Part shown: positions 25,286 to 33,937 of the stretch, one piece after another | Numbering within the stretch: position 1 is the stretch's first letter | How the letters are laid out: the number at the start of each line of letters is the position of its first letter | Assembly (NCBI GenBank): GCA_964451925.1 | Contig: CAYVKA010000007.1 | Location: 42,771-106,770 of the forward strand | DNA from: Nevskia sp964451925 | GTDB taxonomy: Bacteria; Pseudomonadota; Gammaproteobacteria; Nevskiales; Nevskiaceae | Direction: 5' to 3' | DNA length: 64,000 bases | Made by a program: the position numbers and the translations under genes | Notes under the pieces: generated by a model | Databases searched by the model: none | Seen by the model: only the letters and a program-made list of their open reading frames with translations | Told to the model about the DNA's origin: nothing

Positions 25286-26053
25286 ATGGAAGCAGGCTTG
25301 ACCGGCTTGGGCGTCGAAGGCCCTCACTACAGCCCGGCGACCATTACGCGGATCGCGCAGCGCGTACTGGCCAGCCTGGAAAACATCAAGGTTGCCGAGC
25401 ACCGCTGGGAGCCGGCCGATCCGCGCGACTTCGGGCACCTCGACCGCAAATGGTACGACCGCGTGCAGCGCGAGCTGGAAGCCTGCGGCTTCCGCCATCT
25501 CGGCGACCTGCGCCTGGTTGGCCAGCCGACGCAGCTGCGCGCCGTGCGGCCCAGTTTCGTGCGCAAGAGCGTTTCCGCCGGCGGCGAGACCCGCGCCGAC
25601 CTGTTCGAGGTACGGATGCGCTGGTGGCCGTGGCTGCTGATCCTGCTGACGCGCCTGAGAATCCGCCGCCCGTCGCGGGTGCTGACCTTGCGCAGCGAAT
25701 TCGACGACGGCGTGTTCGTGGTCACCACCACCGCGCGGCGCACGTTCAGCAGTTCTCCCGGCGTGCTGCCGGAATGGCTGCCGCCGGCCACTCCGGTGGC
25801 TGAGGTGGTGCGCGAGCATCGGCAGAGAATCGCGCGCTACCTGGAACAGCGCAGCGGGGTGCGCTGCGTGCGGACGGCGCAACTGGATGAGGCGCTGGCG
25901 TCCGAGGCGCGTGCCCAGGGCCGGCGCTCCGCCGACCGCAGGCGCATCGGTACGGTGTCGGTCGACGAGCTGTGCAACATGGGTTACTCGCCGCAGCTGG
26001 CGGTGCTGGTGGCGGCCGAGATGGAGCGCCTGCACGCGCAGCCCGCGCCGTAG
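25286..26053 (+). CDS. Conserved-looking hypothetical protein
   Basis: The product has 255 residues and I do not recognise its family. It has a GGGGGA ribosome site before ATG 25286. A central short hydrophobic stretch, WWPWLLILLTRLRI (about 112-125), could associate with membrane. A beta-like segment follows (VLTLRSEFDDGVFVVTTTARR), then an Arg-rich helical C-terminal half. It lies 98 bases before the S2P-SUKH fusion gene in the same direction, so the two may be co-transcribed and functionally linked. Confidence 0.6.
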   Translation: MEAGLTGLGVEGPHYSPATITRIAQRVLASLENIKVAEHRWEPADPRDFGHLDRKWYDRVQRELEACGFRHLGDLRLVGQPTQLRAVRPSFVRKSVSAGGETRADLFEVRMRWWPWLLILLTRLRIRRPSRVLTLRSEFDDGVFVVTTTARRTFSSSPGVLPEWLPPATPVAEVVREHRQRIARYLEQRSGVRCVRTAQLDEALASEARAQGRRSADRRRIGTVSVDELCNMGYSPQLAVLVAAEMERLHAQPAP

Positions 26054-26151
26054 CCCGCAGGCGGCGCTGCGCCGGAACGCCGGGAAGCGGCCGCGCTCTG
26101 GCACAATGAGATAGCGCGCGGGGGCGCGCATCCGGCCGCAGGGGGCCAGCA

Positions 26152-28953
26152 ATGCTGTACGCCGTCGCGATCTTCGTCGTGGTGTTCGCTTTGCGCTATG
26201 CGCAGCTGCTGCGCTTCGTGCTGTCGCGGCCGTTCCGCCGCTGCGACGCCCGCCTGCTGCCCCCGGCCACCGCGGCGCCGGAGCCGCTGGCCGACCTGTA
26301 CCGCGGCGCGCAGCAGGAACTGGCCGCCCTCGGCTTCGGCGCGCCGGTCTGGATGCTGCTCAAATTCGATCCGGACGGCGGCGCCGGCAGGCTTTACGCG
26401 GTCTACCGTCATCCGGCGGAAAGCAGCCTGGCCTGGCTCGGTCCGCCGGTGGACATCCGCGCACCCGACCGCCTGCTGACGCGCTTCAGCACACGACTGG
26501 CGGACGGGCGCACGCTGACCAGCCAGGCCTTCGACGCCTATTTCGAGCTCACCGCCACGCCCGAGGCCCCGGGGCGGACGCTGACCGGCGTCAGCCTGGC
26601 GCAGCAGTGGGCGCAGCATCAGCGCTGGCGCGCCGGCTACGCCGTTCCCGCGGATGCCGCCTCGCTCGGCGAAGCGGAGATCCGTGCCGAAGCCGGCGAG
26701 CGCTACAACCAGCGCACCGAGCACCTGGTGTCGCAGGGACAGCTGTGGCGCGACGCAAAAGGCGTGGTGCGTCCGCGGCTGCCCTTCGCCCTGCGCCTGC
26801 TGCGCGATTTCCAGCGCCGTCCGGCGCCGCCGCCCGGGCCGGGACCGACTCCGCCGGCGCGGCTGGCGCTGCTGTCCGCGGTGGTCGAGCAGACGCGCGC
26901 GCTGCGTGCGCCGGCGCAGGTGCAGTGGGGCTTCTTCGGCGCCAGCGTGGCGGCATTCGTGCTGCTCGGCGCGCTGCTGTGGAACCTGCAGCTGGCGCTG
27001 ATCCTGCTCGGCGTCATCGCCTTCCACGAAGCCGGTCACTACCTGGCGATGCGGGTCTTCGGCTACCGCAACGTGCAGATGCTGATGCTGCCCCTGGTCG
27101 GTGGCGTCACCCTGGGCTTCGAAGCCAACCCCAGCGCCGCGCAGCGCGCCTGGATGCTCCTGATGGGGCCGCTGCCGGGCATCGTACTGGGCTGGCTGCT
27201 GCTGCTCGCCGCCGCACTGCTGCACCTGGACCAGCGCTGGAGCTGGCTCAACCAGTTGGTGACGACCCTGCTGCTGGTCAACTACCTCAACCTGCTGCCG
27301 ATTCCGCCGCTCGATGGCGGGCGCGTGCTGCAGGCCCTGTTGCCGGCGCGCTGGGTCGGGGTGGAGCTGGTGTTCCTGGCGGTGGCCGGCATCGCCGGCA
27401 GTGTGGCCGCGCTGTACCTGCACCTGCCCCTGATCGCGGTGCTCGCCCTGGCCGGCCTGCTGACCCTGCCCGCGATGTGGCAGATGCGCCGCGTGGTGCG
27501 CGCGCTGTCCGCGGCGCCGCCGCCGCAACAGCAGCCGCGCATCCTGCGCATGCGGCGCGTGTTCGAGGCGTTCGAGCAGCTGGGCCTGAAACAGAACAAG
27601 CCGCAGGCGCGCATCGTGCAGGCCGAGACGGTGCTGCGGGTGATCGATACCGTGGCGATGAAATGGCGCCAGCGGCTGCTGCTTGGCGGCATTTACGGCT
27701 TGTTGCTGCTCGGTCCGCTGCTGCTGGTCGCTGTGCAGGCGGGCGCCGGCCTGCTGCTGCTGGCTTCGGCGGCCCGCGCCGGCACCGGCGCCGGCTCCGA
27801 CTACAGCGCGATCAGCGAGCGGGCCCGTGCCGGCGTCGCCGGGCTGAATGTGCCGGAACTGCTCGCGGCTGTGCACGACCCCGACGCGGCGCGGCCCGGC
27901 GCCAGCGAGGAGCAGATCGCCGCCGCCGAAACGCGGCTGGGCCAGCGCCTGCCGGACGAGATCCGCGCCCTGTACCGGCGCCACGACGGCTGGGCCGAAC
28001 TCGGATTCGGCCCGCTCGAACAGATCGTCCGTCCCGATCCCGCGGCGCTGTCCAAGCTCGCCAATGACGGCCAGCTGCAGGTGATGGTGCAGGGTGGGAA
28101 TCAGGCGGCGCGATCGCCGTCGATCGCGGTGGCGCGGCTGCGCAATACGCTGCAGCTGGGCGGTACTCCGGGTGATGGCGGGGATGACCCGGACGAGGCC
28201 GGCGAAGTCCTGCTGCTGGACCTGAACCAGCCGCCACTGCTGCCGGGCTACAACCTGCTGCGCGCCTACGGCGGCGGCACCCTGCTGGCCAGCGACCTGC
28301 GCAGCTCGTTGCGCGAAGCGCTGCAGGCGCAACGCGTCGGCGAAGCCTGGCAAGCGCACGTCAATGCCGTGATGCGGCAGCAGCGGCAATCGCTGCGCGG
28401 CGACGACATCGCGCAGCTCCTATCCAAAATCCCGCAGCCCGGACTTCTGCAACGGCTGCTGCTGCACCGGCCGGGTCCCTCGGCGCCGGCGGATGCCGCC
28501 GCGCTGCAGGCGGTGGAGGCGCGGCTGGGGCAGCCGCTGCCCGCCGACCTGCGCCGCCTGCTGCTGCTGCACGACGGTGTGCCGCAATTGCACCTGCTGC
28601 CGGCGCGGCGCTTCGAGCCCTTGCACCTGGGGCGTGGCGCGGACGCCAGCGATCGGCTCGTGGCCCATCCGGCGCCGTTCACGCTGATAGACAGTGCGGC
28701 GGCGGAGGAACCCCATGCCGTGCTGCAGTCCGAGGCACTGCGCGGCTGCATCGTCGTCGGCGCCTACGGCCGCCCGGGAGAGGAGCAGATCCAGGCCGCG
28801 CCGAGCCTGTTGTGGTGCCCGCAGCTGGCGGCGCAGGGTCTGCAGTTCCTCGACCTTGGCCGCCATCAGGCCTTCGCCGACGCCACCGCTCTGGTGCGGG
28901 AGCAGGTGGCGCGCCAGTCGGCGGAGCCGATGGCAGCGGCCGGTCTGGACTGA
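26152..28953 (+). CDS. Site-2 protease-like M50 metallopeptidase fused to two SMI1/KNR4 (SUKH) domains
   Basis: The product has 933 residues. It has an N-terminal membrane helix, a soluble region (about 30-255), and then a membrane protease core. That core contains HEAGH at 292-296 and NYLNLLPIPPLDGGR at 377-391, supplying the zinc ligands His292, His296 and Asp388 with catalytic Glu293. A further membrane hairpin is at about 508-540. The C-terminal third carries two copies of a SUKH-like start: EEQIAAAETRLGQRLPDEIR (586-605) and AALQAVEARLGQPLPADLRR (783-802), each followed by a HDG motif. SUKH domains bind proteins and often serve as immunity proteins. The substrate and purpose of this combination are unknown. 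Confidence 0.8.
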   Translation: MLYAVAIFVVVFALRYAQLLRFVLSRPFRRCDARLLPPATAAPEPLADLYRGAQQELAALGFGAPVWMLLKFDPDGGAGRLYAVYRHPAESSLAWLGPPVDIRAPDRLLTRFSTRLADGRTLTSQAFDAYFELTATPEAPGRTLTGVSLAQQWAQHQRWRAGYAVPADAASLGEAEIRAEAGERYNQRTEHLVSQGQLWRDAKGVVRPRLPFALRLLRDFQRRPAPPPGPGPTPPARLALLSAVVEQTRALRAPAQVQWGFFGASVAAFVLLGALLWNLQLALILLGVIAFHEAGHYLAMRVFGYRNVQMLMLPLVGGVTLGFEANPSAAQRAWMLLMGPLPGIVLGWLLLLAAALLHLDQRWSWLNQLVTTLLLVNYLNLLPIPPLDGGRVLQALLPARWVGVELVFLAVAGIAGSVAALYLHLPLIAVLALAGLLTLPAMWQMRRVVRALSAAPPPQQQPRILRMRRVFEAFEQLGLKQNKPQARIVQAETVLRVIDTVAMKWRQRLLLGGIYGLLLLGPLLLVAVQAGAGLLLLASAARAGTGAGSDYSAISERARAGVAGLNVPELLAAVHDPDAARPGASEEQIAAAETRLGQRLPDEIRALYRRHDGWAELGFGPLEQIVRPDPAALSKLANDGQLQVMVQGGNQAARSPSIAVARLRNTLQLGGTPGDGGDDPDEAGEVLLLDLNQPPLLPGYNLLRAYGGGTLLASDLRSSLREALQAQRVGEAWQAHVNAVMRQQRQSLRGDDIAQLLSKIPQPGLLQRLLLHRPGPSAPADAAALQAVEARLGQPLPADLRRLLLLHDGVPQLHLLPARRFEPLHLGRGADASDRLVAHPAPFTLIDSAAAEEPHAVLQSEALRGCIVVGAYGRPGEEQIQAAPSLLWCPQLAAQGLQFLDLGRHQAFADATALVREQVARQSAEPMAAAGLD

Positions 28954-29000
28954 GCGCAGCGCCGCCGACGGCCCAGGCCGCGCTCAGGCTGGCGCGCAGC

Positions 29001-30806
29001 TCATGGAGACGCCGCCGCCGGGGCCGGGCCGTCGGGGCGCTGCATCAGCTGTTCGATCAGTTTCACCGGTGAGCTGCCGTAGCTGAGGAACTGCTGGTGG
29101 AAGCGCTTGAGGTCGAAGCCGGCGCCCTGCTGCTGTTTCAGCTTCTCGCGGAAGTCATAGATCTCCGAGTAGCCGGAGAAATAGCTGGTCAGCTGCACGC
29201 TGGTCAGCTGCACGCGGCGCCATTTGGCGCTGGCCTCCTCCTGCGACTGGAAAGCCTCGTGCGTCAGCAGCTGGATCGCGTCCTCGCGGCTCATGCCCAG
29301 CACGTGCACGCTGTAGTCGAGGATGGTGTTGGTGACCGAGCGCAGGTTCCACTTCGAGTACATCAGCCAGGCTTCCGGCGTGTTCCCGCCGTAGCCGGAT
29401 TCCAGCATCATGCGCTCGCTGTACACCGCCCAGCCCTCGATCATGGCGCCGTTGCCGAAGATGCTCTTGATGCGGCTGGGCGAGCGGTTGGCGTAGATCA
29501 GCTGCACGTAGTGGCCGGGAATGGCCTCGTGGATGATGAACACCGGCAGGATCCAGCGGTTGTACTCGCGCAGGAAGCTCTCGGCGCGCTCGGGGCTGTA
29601 GCTGTCCAGCGGCGTGACGTTGAAGTAGGTCTTGGCGGAGGGGTCGTACGGTCCGGGCGCCTCGATGCCGGCGATGGCCACGCCCTGCTCATAGGCCGGC
29701 GTCTGCCGCACCTGCAGCGGCTTGCTCGGGTCCAGGTCGATCAGCTGGTGATCGCCGACCCACTGCTCCAGCTGCGGGATCATCTGCTCCACAGTGCCGA
29801 CGAAATTGTCGCGCGGCGCATGCTGTTCGGACATCTTGCCGATCAGCTGGCCGATCTTGTCGAAGCGGTCCGCCGGCTTCGCGGCATCGCCCATGTATTT
29901 CGGCCACAACTCGTCGGCCAGCTGGTCCATGTGCGATACCAGGCGTTCCTTCTCCAGCTTGGCCCGGTTGTACAACGCCTGCGCGGTGCCGCCGGACTGG
30001 ATGTCGTAGGCGAACTTGCGCTCGTACAGCTCGCGGCCGAGGCGGAACGAGCGCGCCTGGCTGTCCTGCGCCAGACCGGCATCCACGGTCTTGAGCCAGG
30101 CGATATAGCCGCGGATGGCGGCGCGCGCCGCGGCCAGGCGCCGCGAGAACTGCGCGCGCTCGGCGGCGGACAGGCCGGAACCGGCCACCTGCCGGTCCAA
30201 GTCCGTGCCGAACACTTCGAGCGCGCCCTGGTTCTGGTCGATCGCCAGCCGGGTGTGCTCGGGCGTCGGATGGCGCACGTTGCGCCGGGCCGCGGCATAG
30301 TAGGCCGGCACCTGGCGCAGGCGCTTGAGCACCGTGCGCAGCCGCCGGTCCAGCGGCGCATAGTCGGTATTGAGCAGCAAGGCGAAGGCGTTGGCCACGT
30401 TGTAGCTGGACGGGTCCCATTGCCAGTCGTTGAGGCCGTCGAGATGCCAGCGCTCGGATTCGAGCTCGTTCTCCAGCAGCGCCTGGTCGGTGCGATGGGC
30501 GTCGTCGAGGCTCTGCGGCGCATAGCGGTGCAGGCGTGCCAGTTCTGCGTCGAGGAAGCGCAGATCGCGCTGCCGTTCCGCTGCGTCCGGCACGTTGAGC
30601 CGATCGGCCACCGCGTAGTAGCCCACCGCGATGGCCTCGTCCGCGTGCAGCGGCCAATAGGCCTTGAAGAAGCGGTCGCCGAATTCCAGCGCGAAAGCCT
30701 GGTTGGCATCGGCGGCGGCGGGTGCCGCCGGGGCCGCCGCGGCTTGTTGCCACGACAGGCAGGCGGCGAGCGCAAGCAGGGTGAAACGGCGTGGCGGACG
30801 CATCAT
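29001..30806 (-). CDS. DUF885 secreted metallopeptidase-like protein
   Basis: The product has 601 residues with a signal peptide (cleavage near AAAAPAAP) and an all-helical DUF885 domain. The zinc-type motif HEAIPGHY (about 426-433) and a downstream Glu in MIEGWAVYSERMM are both conserved in this group. DUF885 proteins are distant relatives of M2/M3-type gluzincins, and many are annotated as dipeptidases without proof. GGGAGAG precedes ATG 30806. It is convergent with the S2P-SUKH gene and divergent from the MgtC-like gene. A second member of the family lies at 45690-47498. Confidence 0.85.
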   Translation of the reverse strand: MMRPPRRFTLLALAACLSWQQAAAAPAAPAAADANQAFALEFGDRFFKAYWPLHADEAIAVGYYAVADRLNVPDAAERQRDLRFLDAELARLHRYAPQSLDDAHRTDQALLENELESERWHLDGLNDWQWDPSSYNVANAFALLLNTDYAPLDRRLRTVLKRLRQVPAYYAAARRNVRHPTPEHTRLAIDQNQGALEVFGTDLDRQVAGSGLSAAERAQFSRRLAAARAAIRGYIAWLKTVDAGLAQDSQARSFRLGRELYERKFAYDIQSGGTAQALYNRAKLEKERLVSHMDQLADELWPKYMGDAAKPADRFDKIGQLIGKMSEQHAPRDNFVGTVEQMIPQLEQWVGDHQLIDLDPSKPLQVRQTPAYEQGVAIAGIEAPGPYDPSAKTYFNVTPLDSYSPERAESFLREYNRWILPVFIIHEAIPGHYVQLIYANRSPSRIKSIFGNGAMIEGWAVYSERMMLESGYGGNTPEAWLMYSKWNLRSVTNTILDYSVHVLGMSREDAIQLLTHEAFQSQEEASAKWRRVQLTSVQLTSYFSGYSEIYDFREKLKQQQGAGFDLKRFHQQFLSYGSSPVKLIEQLMQRPDGPAPAAASP

Positions 30807-30963
30807 CGAATCTCTCCCGGAAGTGATGGCGCCAGGCCGAACCGGCGGTGCGGATGGGTCCGGCGGCGCTTATGCGGCAAAGTCTACACAGCTTGCCGGC
30901 GCCCCGGCGGCGTTACACTGTGGGCGGATCGACCGGCTGGCACAGGGAGGAGAGCGCCGCACC

Positions 30964-31470
30964 ATGCAGAATTTCGATAGTGGTTACTGGCTGGAGATGT
31001 CGCTGCGCATCGCGCTGGCCGTGCTGGCCGGCGCGATGGTCGGTATCAACCGCGATCTGCACCGCAAGTCCATCGGCCTGCGCACCCTGGGCCTGGTGTC
31101 ACTCGGCGCCTGCCTGCTGGTGCTCACGGTCAGCCAGTACGCGCTGCAGCATGGCTTCAACAGCTCGGACGCGGCCAGCCGCGTCACCCAGGGCATCGTC
31201 TCCGGCATCGGCTTTCTCGGCGCCGGCGTGATCCTGCGCGGGCCCGACCAGTTGCACGTCTACGGCCTGACCACCGCTTCGGCGATCCTGGTGGTGGCGG
31301 CCATGGGCATCGCCTGCGCGCTGGCGGCGTGGCCGATCCTGGTCATCGGCTTCGTCGCCACCCTGTTCCTGCTGATCGTCTGCGGCCCCATTGAGCACGC
31401 CATCCAGAGCCGCATCGAGTTGCACGACGAGCGGGTGGCCGGGAAGAAAGCCCCGGACAGAACATCTTGA
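30964..31470 (+). CDS. MgtC/SapB-family membrane protein
   Basis: The product has 168 residues with four to five membrane helices. The family-typical motifs are GAMVGINRDLHRKSIGLRTL near the N-terminus and GIVSGIGFLGAGVILR, then LTTASAILVVAAMGIACA. MgtC-type proteins act at the inner membrane and influence ATP synthase and growth at low magnesium in some bacteria. This protein lacks the long C-terminal soluble domain of Salmonella MgtC, so it is closer to the short SapB/YhiD group. It has a GGGAGGAG ribosome site before ATG 30964. Confidence 0.87.
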   Translation: MQNFDSGYWLEMSLRIALAVLAGAMVGINRDLHRKSIGLRTLGLVSLGACLLVLTVSQYALQHGFNSSDAASRVTQGIVSGIGFLGAGVILRGPDQLHVYGLTTASAILVVAAMGIACALAAWPILVIGFVATLFLLIVCGPIEHAIQSRIELHDERVAGKKAPDRTS

Positions 31471-31548
31471 CTGCAGCGTTCAAACTGTCGCTGCTGCGTT
31501 GCAGCAAGAACGCGGCCACCAATACCTGCGATGGCCGCGTGGCGCGGT

Positions 31549-32238
31549 TCAGCTGTTCAGTCCGCCGCAGCGTTCGTACCAGGCCTTGACCCGGGGGAAG
31601 GACAGGATGCGGTCCGCCACATCGCTGGTGCGGATCATCTCGTCGAGCTGGGCCACCACAGAGATGTCGCCGATGCTCGGTGTTTCGCCGGTGAGGTAGG
31701 GGCGGTCCTGCAATAGCGTGTCGAGGTCCTGCACGTGCTGCAGCAGCATCTTCACCACTTCGACCCGCGAGTATTTGCCCAGGCCCTGCTGCGCCAGCTT
31801 GCCCGGATAGCGGCGCTTCAGCACCAGCTTGACCACGGTGCGTTCCCAGCCCGGCCTGCCGGAGCAGACCAGGTCCAGCGCCTTTTCCATGGCTACCGGG
31901 TCGAGCATGCGCAGGTACAGCTCGTAGAAATACAGCGAAGTGCCGGCCCAATCCTCCAGCACGCGCGCCTGCGCCAGCGCCGAGGGTTCAGCCGGGTAGA
32001 GCGGCCTGTCGGGATGCTTCTGGTCGAGGTAGCGGGCGATGTGCGCCGAATCCTGCAGGCGCTCGCCGGCGTAATCCAGCACCGGCAGCTTGCCGGCCGG
32101 TGACAGCTTGGCGGCGTCGAGCGCGCGCAGGCCGTTGTAGTTGACCACCTGGTAGCCCAGGCCCTTGTGCTCCAGGCAGCGCCGGATCTTGTTGCAGAAC
32201 GGCGACATGACCCATTGATGCAGAACGATTTCGGACAC
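31549..32238 (-). CDS. Glutathione S-transferase-like protein
   Basis: The product has 229 residues with an N-terminal thioredoxin-like domain (IVLHQWVMSPFCNKIRRCLE, KLPVLDYAGERLQDSAHIARYL) and a helical C-terminal domain (YLTGETPSIGDISV). It is a typical GST plan. GTG 32238 is chosen because GGGGGAA lies 5-6 bases upstream and the protein then begins like its relatives. An ATG at 32286 would add 16 residues. It is the last gene of a three-gene minus-strand operon (phosphatase, SDR, GST). Substrate unknown; detoxification or isomerisation is typical of the family. Confidence 0.83.
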   Translation of the reverse strand: MSEIVLHQWVMSPFCNKIRRCLEHKGLGYQVVNYNGLRALDAAKLSPAGKLPVLDYAGERLQDSAHIARYLDQKHPDRPLYPAEPSALAQARVLEDWAGTSLYFYELYLRMLDPVAMEKALDLVCSGRPGWERTVVKLVLKRRYPGKLAQQGLGKYSRVEVVKMLLQHVQDLDTLLQDRPYLTGETPSIGDISVVAQLDEMIRTSDVADRILSFPRVKAWYERCGGLNS

Positions 32239-32292
32239 CGGCGTTCCCCCGTCAGGGGCCGCATTGGCAGCGACCCAGGTCCGCATCGTACA

Positions 32293-33039
32293 TCAACCCA
32301 TGCGCGCCACCAGTTTCAGCGGCAGATGGCGCATCGCCAGGCCCATCAGGTTCCACGGCCAGGCCGGTACGCAGGCCTCGGGCTTTTCCTTTTCGATGGC
32401 GTTGACCAGGGCCCTGCAGCCGGTGGCGGTATCGACCATGAACGGGGTGTTCCTGACTTTCTCGTTGATCTCGCTGCGGATATAGCCCGGGTACAGCGTC
32501 GTCACCTTGATCCTGGTTTTCAGCAGGTCGGCGCGGATGCCCTCGGTCAGCGCCGCCACACCGGCCTTGGTGGCGGCGTAGGTGGTGATGTTGCCGGGCA
32601 TGCCGCGCATGGCGCTCATCGAGGAGACCATCACCAGGTGGCCATGGCCTTGCTGGCGGAAGATCTCCACCGCCGCCTCGCACTGGGCCAGCGCCGCCAC
32701 GAAATTGGTTTCGGCGGTCTGGCGGTTGGCCCAGAAGTAGCCGGTGCCGACCGGGCGGCCCTTGCCGATGCCGGCATTGACGATGATGCGGTCCAGTCCG
32801 CCGAATTCCTCGGCGAACTGCCGGAACACGCTGAATACCTGCTCGTAGTCGTTCACGTCCAGCGGCTTGATCGAGACGCGGATCGCCGGATTCAGCGCCA
32901 GCAATTCCTGGCGCAGCTCCTCCAGGCGCTCGATGCGCCGCGCGCACAGGGCCAGATCGCGGCCCTTGCGGGCGAACTCGCGCGCCATGCCGGCGCCGAG
33001 GCCGGAACTGGCTCCGGTAATGAGGATGTTCTTGCGCAT
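32293..33039 (-). CDS. Short-chain dehydrogenase/reductase
   Basis: The product has 248 residues and is a classical SDR: cofactor motif TGASSGLGAG (8-17), NAG motif in IVNAGIG, catalytic Ser of VMVSSMSA and Tyr-x-x-x-Lys in YAATKAG. The Arg-Arg after strand 2 (CARRIERL) suggests NADP preference. It lies 17 bases downstream of the phosphatase gene and 54 bases before the GST gene, and is clearly one operon with them. The substrate cannot be inferred. Confidence 0.92.
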   Translation of the reverse strand: MRKNILITGASSGLGAGMAREFARKGRDLALCARRIERLEELRQELLALNPAIRVSIKPLDVNDYEQVFSVFRQFAEEFGGLDRIIVNAGIGKGRPVGTGYFWANRQTAETNFVAALAQCEAAVEIFRQQGHGHLVMVSSMSAMRGMPGNITTYAATKAGVAALTEGIRADLLKTRIKVTTLYPGYIRSEINEKVRNTPFMVDTATGCRALVNAIEKEKPEACVPAWPWNLMGLAMRHLPLKLVARMG

Positions 33040-33056
33040 GGAATCGGGTTGGGGGT

Positions 33057-33749
33057 CTATCGGTAGGTGATGAGTTTGTTCAGCTCGCCCTCGAAATGGG
33101 CGTGCTCGTTGAGCGTGCTCAGATAGCGCGCGCGCTCACTGTAGATGACCTTGGTGACGCCGCAATTGGCCAGCGTCAGGTTGAGGCGGTAGGCCTCCTG
33201 CTGCGGCAATTGCAGCAGCTCGCGGCAGATGGCGCTGATCACGCCGCCCGAGGTGAAGACCAGGGCGGTCCTGGACGGGCCGAGCGAGCGGATCAGGTCG
33301 TCGAGGGCCAGGTTGCAGCGGTCGCGGAACGCCGGCCAGGATTCGTTGTAGTCGGCATCATGCGCGCCGCCGACCCAGCGCTCCATCGCCGCGCCGAACA
33401 TCGCCTGGAAAGCCCGGCGCGGCTCCGCCGACTTGGCCAGTTCCGCCATCAGGGCTTCCGGTTGGGCGAAGCGCGGTTCGTGCCGCACGATGATCTCGTC
33501 ATGGTCGTACTCGCGGAAGCCAGGCCATTCCTGCCATTCCATCCGCAGGCCCATCGCGGCCAGGCAGCTTTCCGCGGTCTGGCGGTGGCGCTGCATGGTG
33601 CCGGTGATCACCGCGTCCACCTGCGGCACGCGCGGTTTCAGCGCTTGCCCCAGCACACGGCCCTGCTCGACGCCCATCGCGGACAGCGCGTCGTAGTTGC
33701 GCTGGCCGAATGAGGCCTGGCCGTGGCGAATCAGATAAATGGCGCCCAT
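33057..33749 (-). CDS. Histidine phosphatase-family protein
   Basis: The product has 230 residues. The phosphohistidine motif IYLIRHGQASFG is at residues 4-15 (Arg8-His9), with a second catalytic His-like region in VFTSGGVISAICREL, where the usual His is replaced by Ser-Gly. ATG 33749 is chosen because the protein then starts directly at the first strand. An upstream in-frame start would add 29 residues lying partly in the shared promoter element. It is first of the phosphatase-SDR-GST operon. Loss of the second His makes full phosphomutase activity doubtful, but phosphatase activity is possible. Confidence 0.82.
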   Translation of the reverse strand: MGAIYLIRHGQASFGQRNYDALSAMGVEQGRVLGQALKPRVPQVDAVITGTMQRHRQTAESCLAAMGLRMEWQEWPGFREYDHDEIIVRHEPRFAQPEALMAELAKSAEPRRAFQAMFGAAMERWVGGAHDADYNESWPAFRDRCNLALDDLIRSLGPSRTALVFTSGGVISAICRELLQLPQQEAYRLNLTLANCGVTKVIYSERARYLSTLNEHAHFEGELNKLITYR

Positions 33750-33790
33750 CGGCGAGATCGCGGTTGCTGCCGGGATTCCGGCGGGAGCGC

Positions 33791-33862
33791 ACATCCTAGG
33801 CGCCGCTGCCGTATTCACCAAATGATTGTTTTGCATCGCATGCCATGCGCGGCATTCATGGC
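33791..33862 (-). promoter_or_regulatory. Shared 72-bp upstream element, copy A
   Basis: This block aligns without gaps to 35988-36059, agreeing at about 53 of 72 positions. Conserved parts are ACATCCTAGGCGCCG, AAATGAT, a TTTT run and GCCATGCGCGGC-N-TTCATGG. The last part forms the inverted repeat GCCATG-N9-CATGGC (33842-33862). In the direction of the phosphatase operon the palindrome is distal, and TAGGAT (a possible -10) lies about 43 bases before the start. It probably binds a common regulator. Confidence 0.65.
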
Positions 33863-33937
33863 GGCGTCAAAAGCGGCATATTGCTTGCTAAGTATTGGCC
33901 TGCGGGGGATCGCTCGTCCCCATACGAGGAGGGAACC

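Noticed and set aside
25984..28389. 801-codon minus-strand frame across the S2P-SUKH gene
   Set aside because: The composition is that of an antisense shadow, and the plus-strand frame carries protease and SUKH motifs.
26152..28953. Polymorphic toxin-immunity locus suggested by the SUKH domains
   Set aside because: No toxin, secretion marker or repeat-rich effector is nearby, and the SUKH domains are in the same chain as a protease.
31495..31535. Inverted repeat GCGGCCA/TGGCCGC between the MgtC-like and GST genes
   Set aside because: It has a large loop and no T tract; it could be chance in GC-rich DNA.
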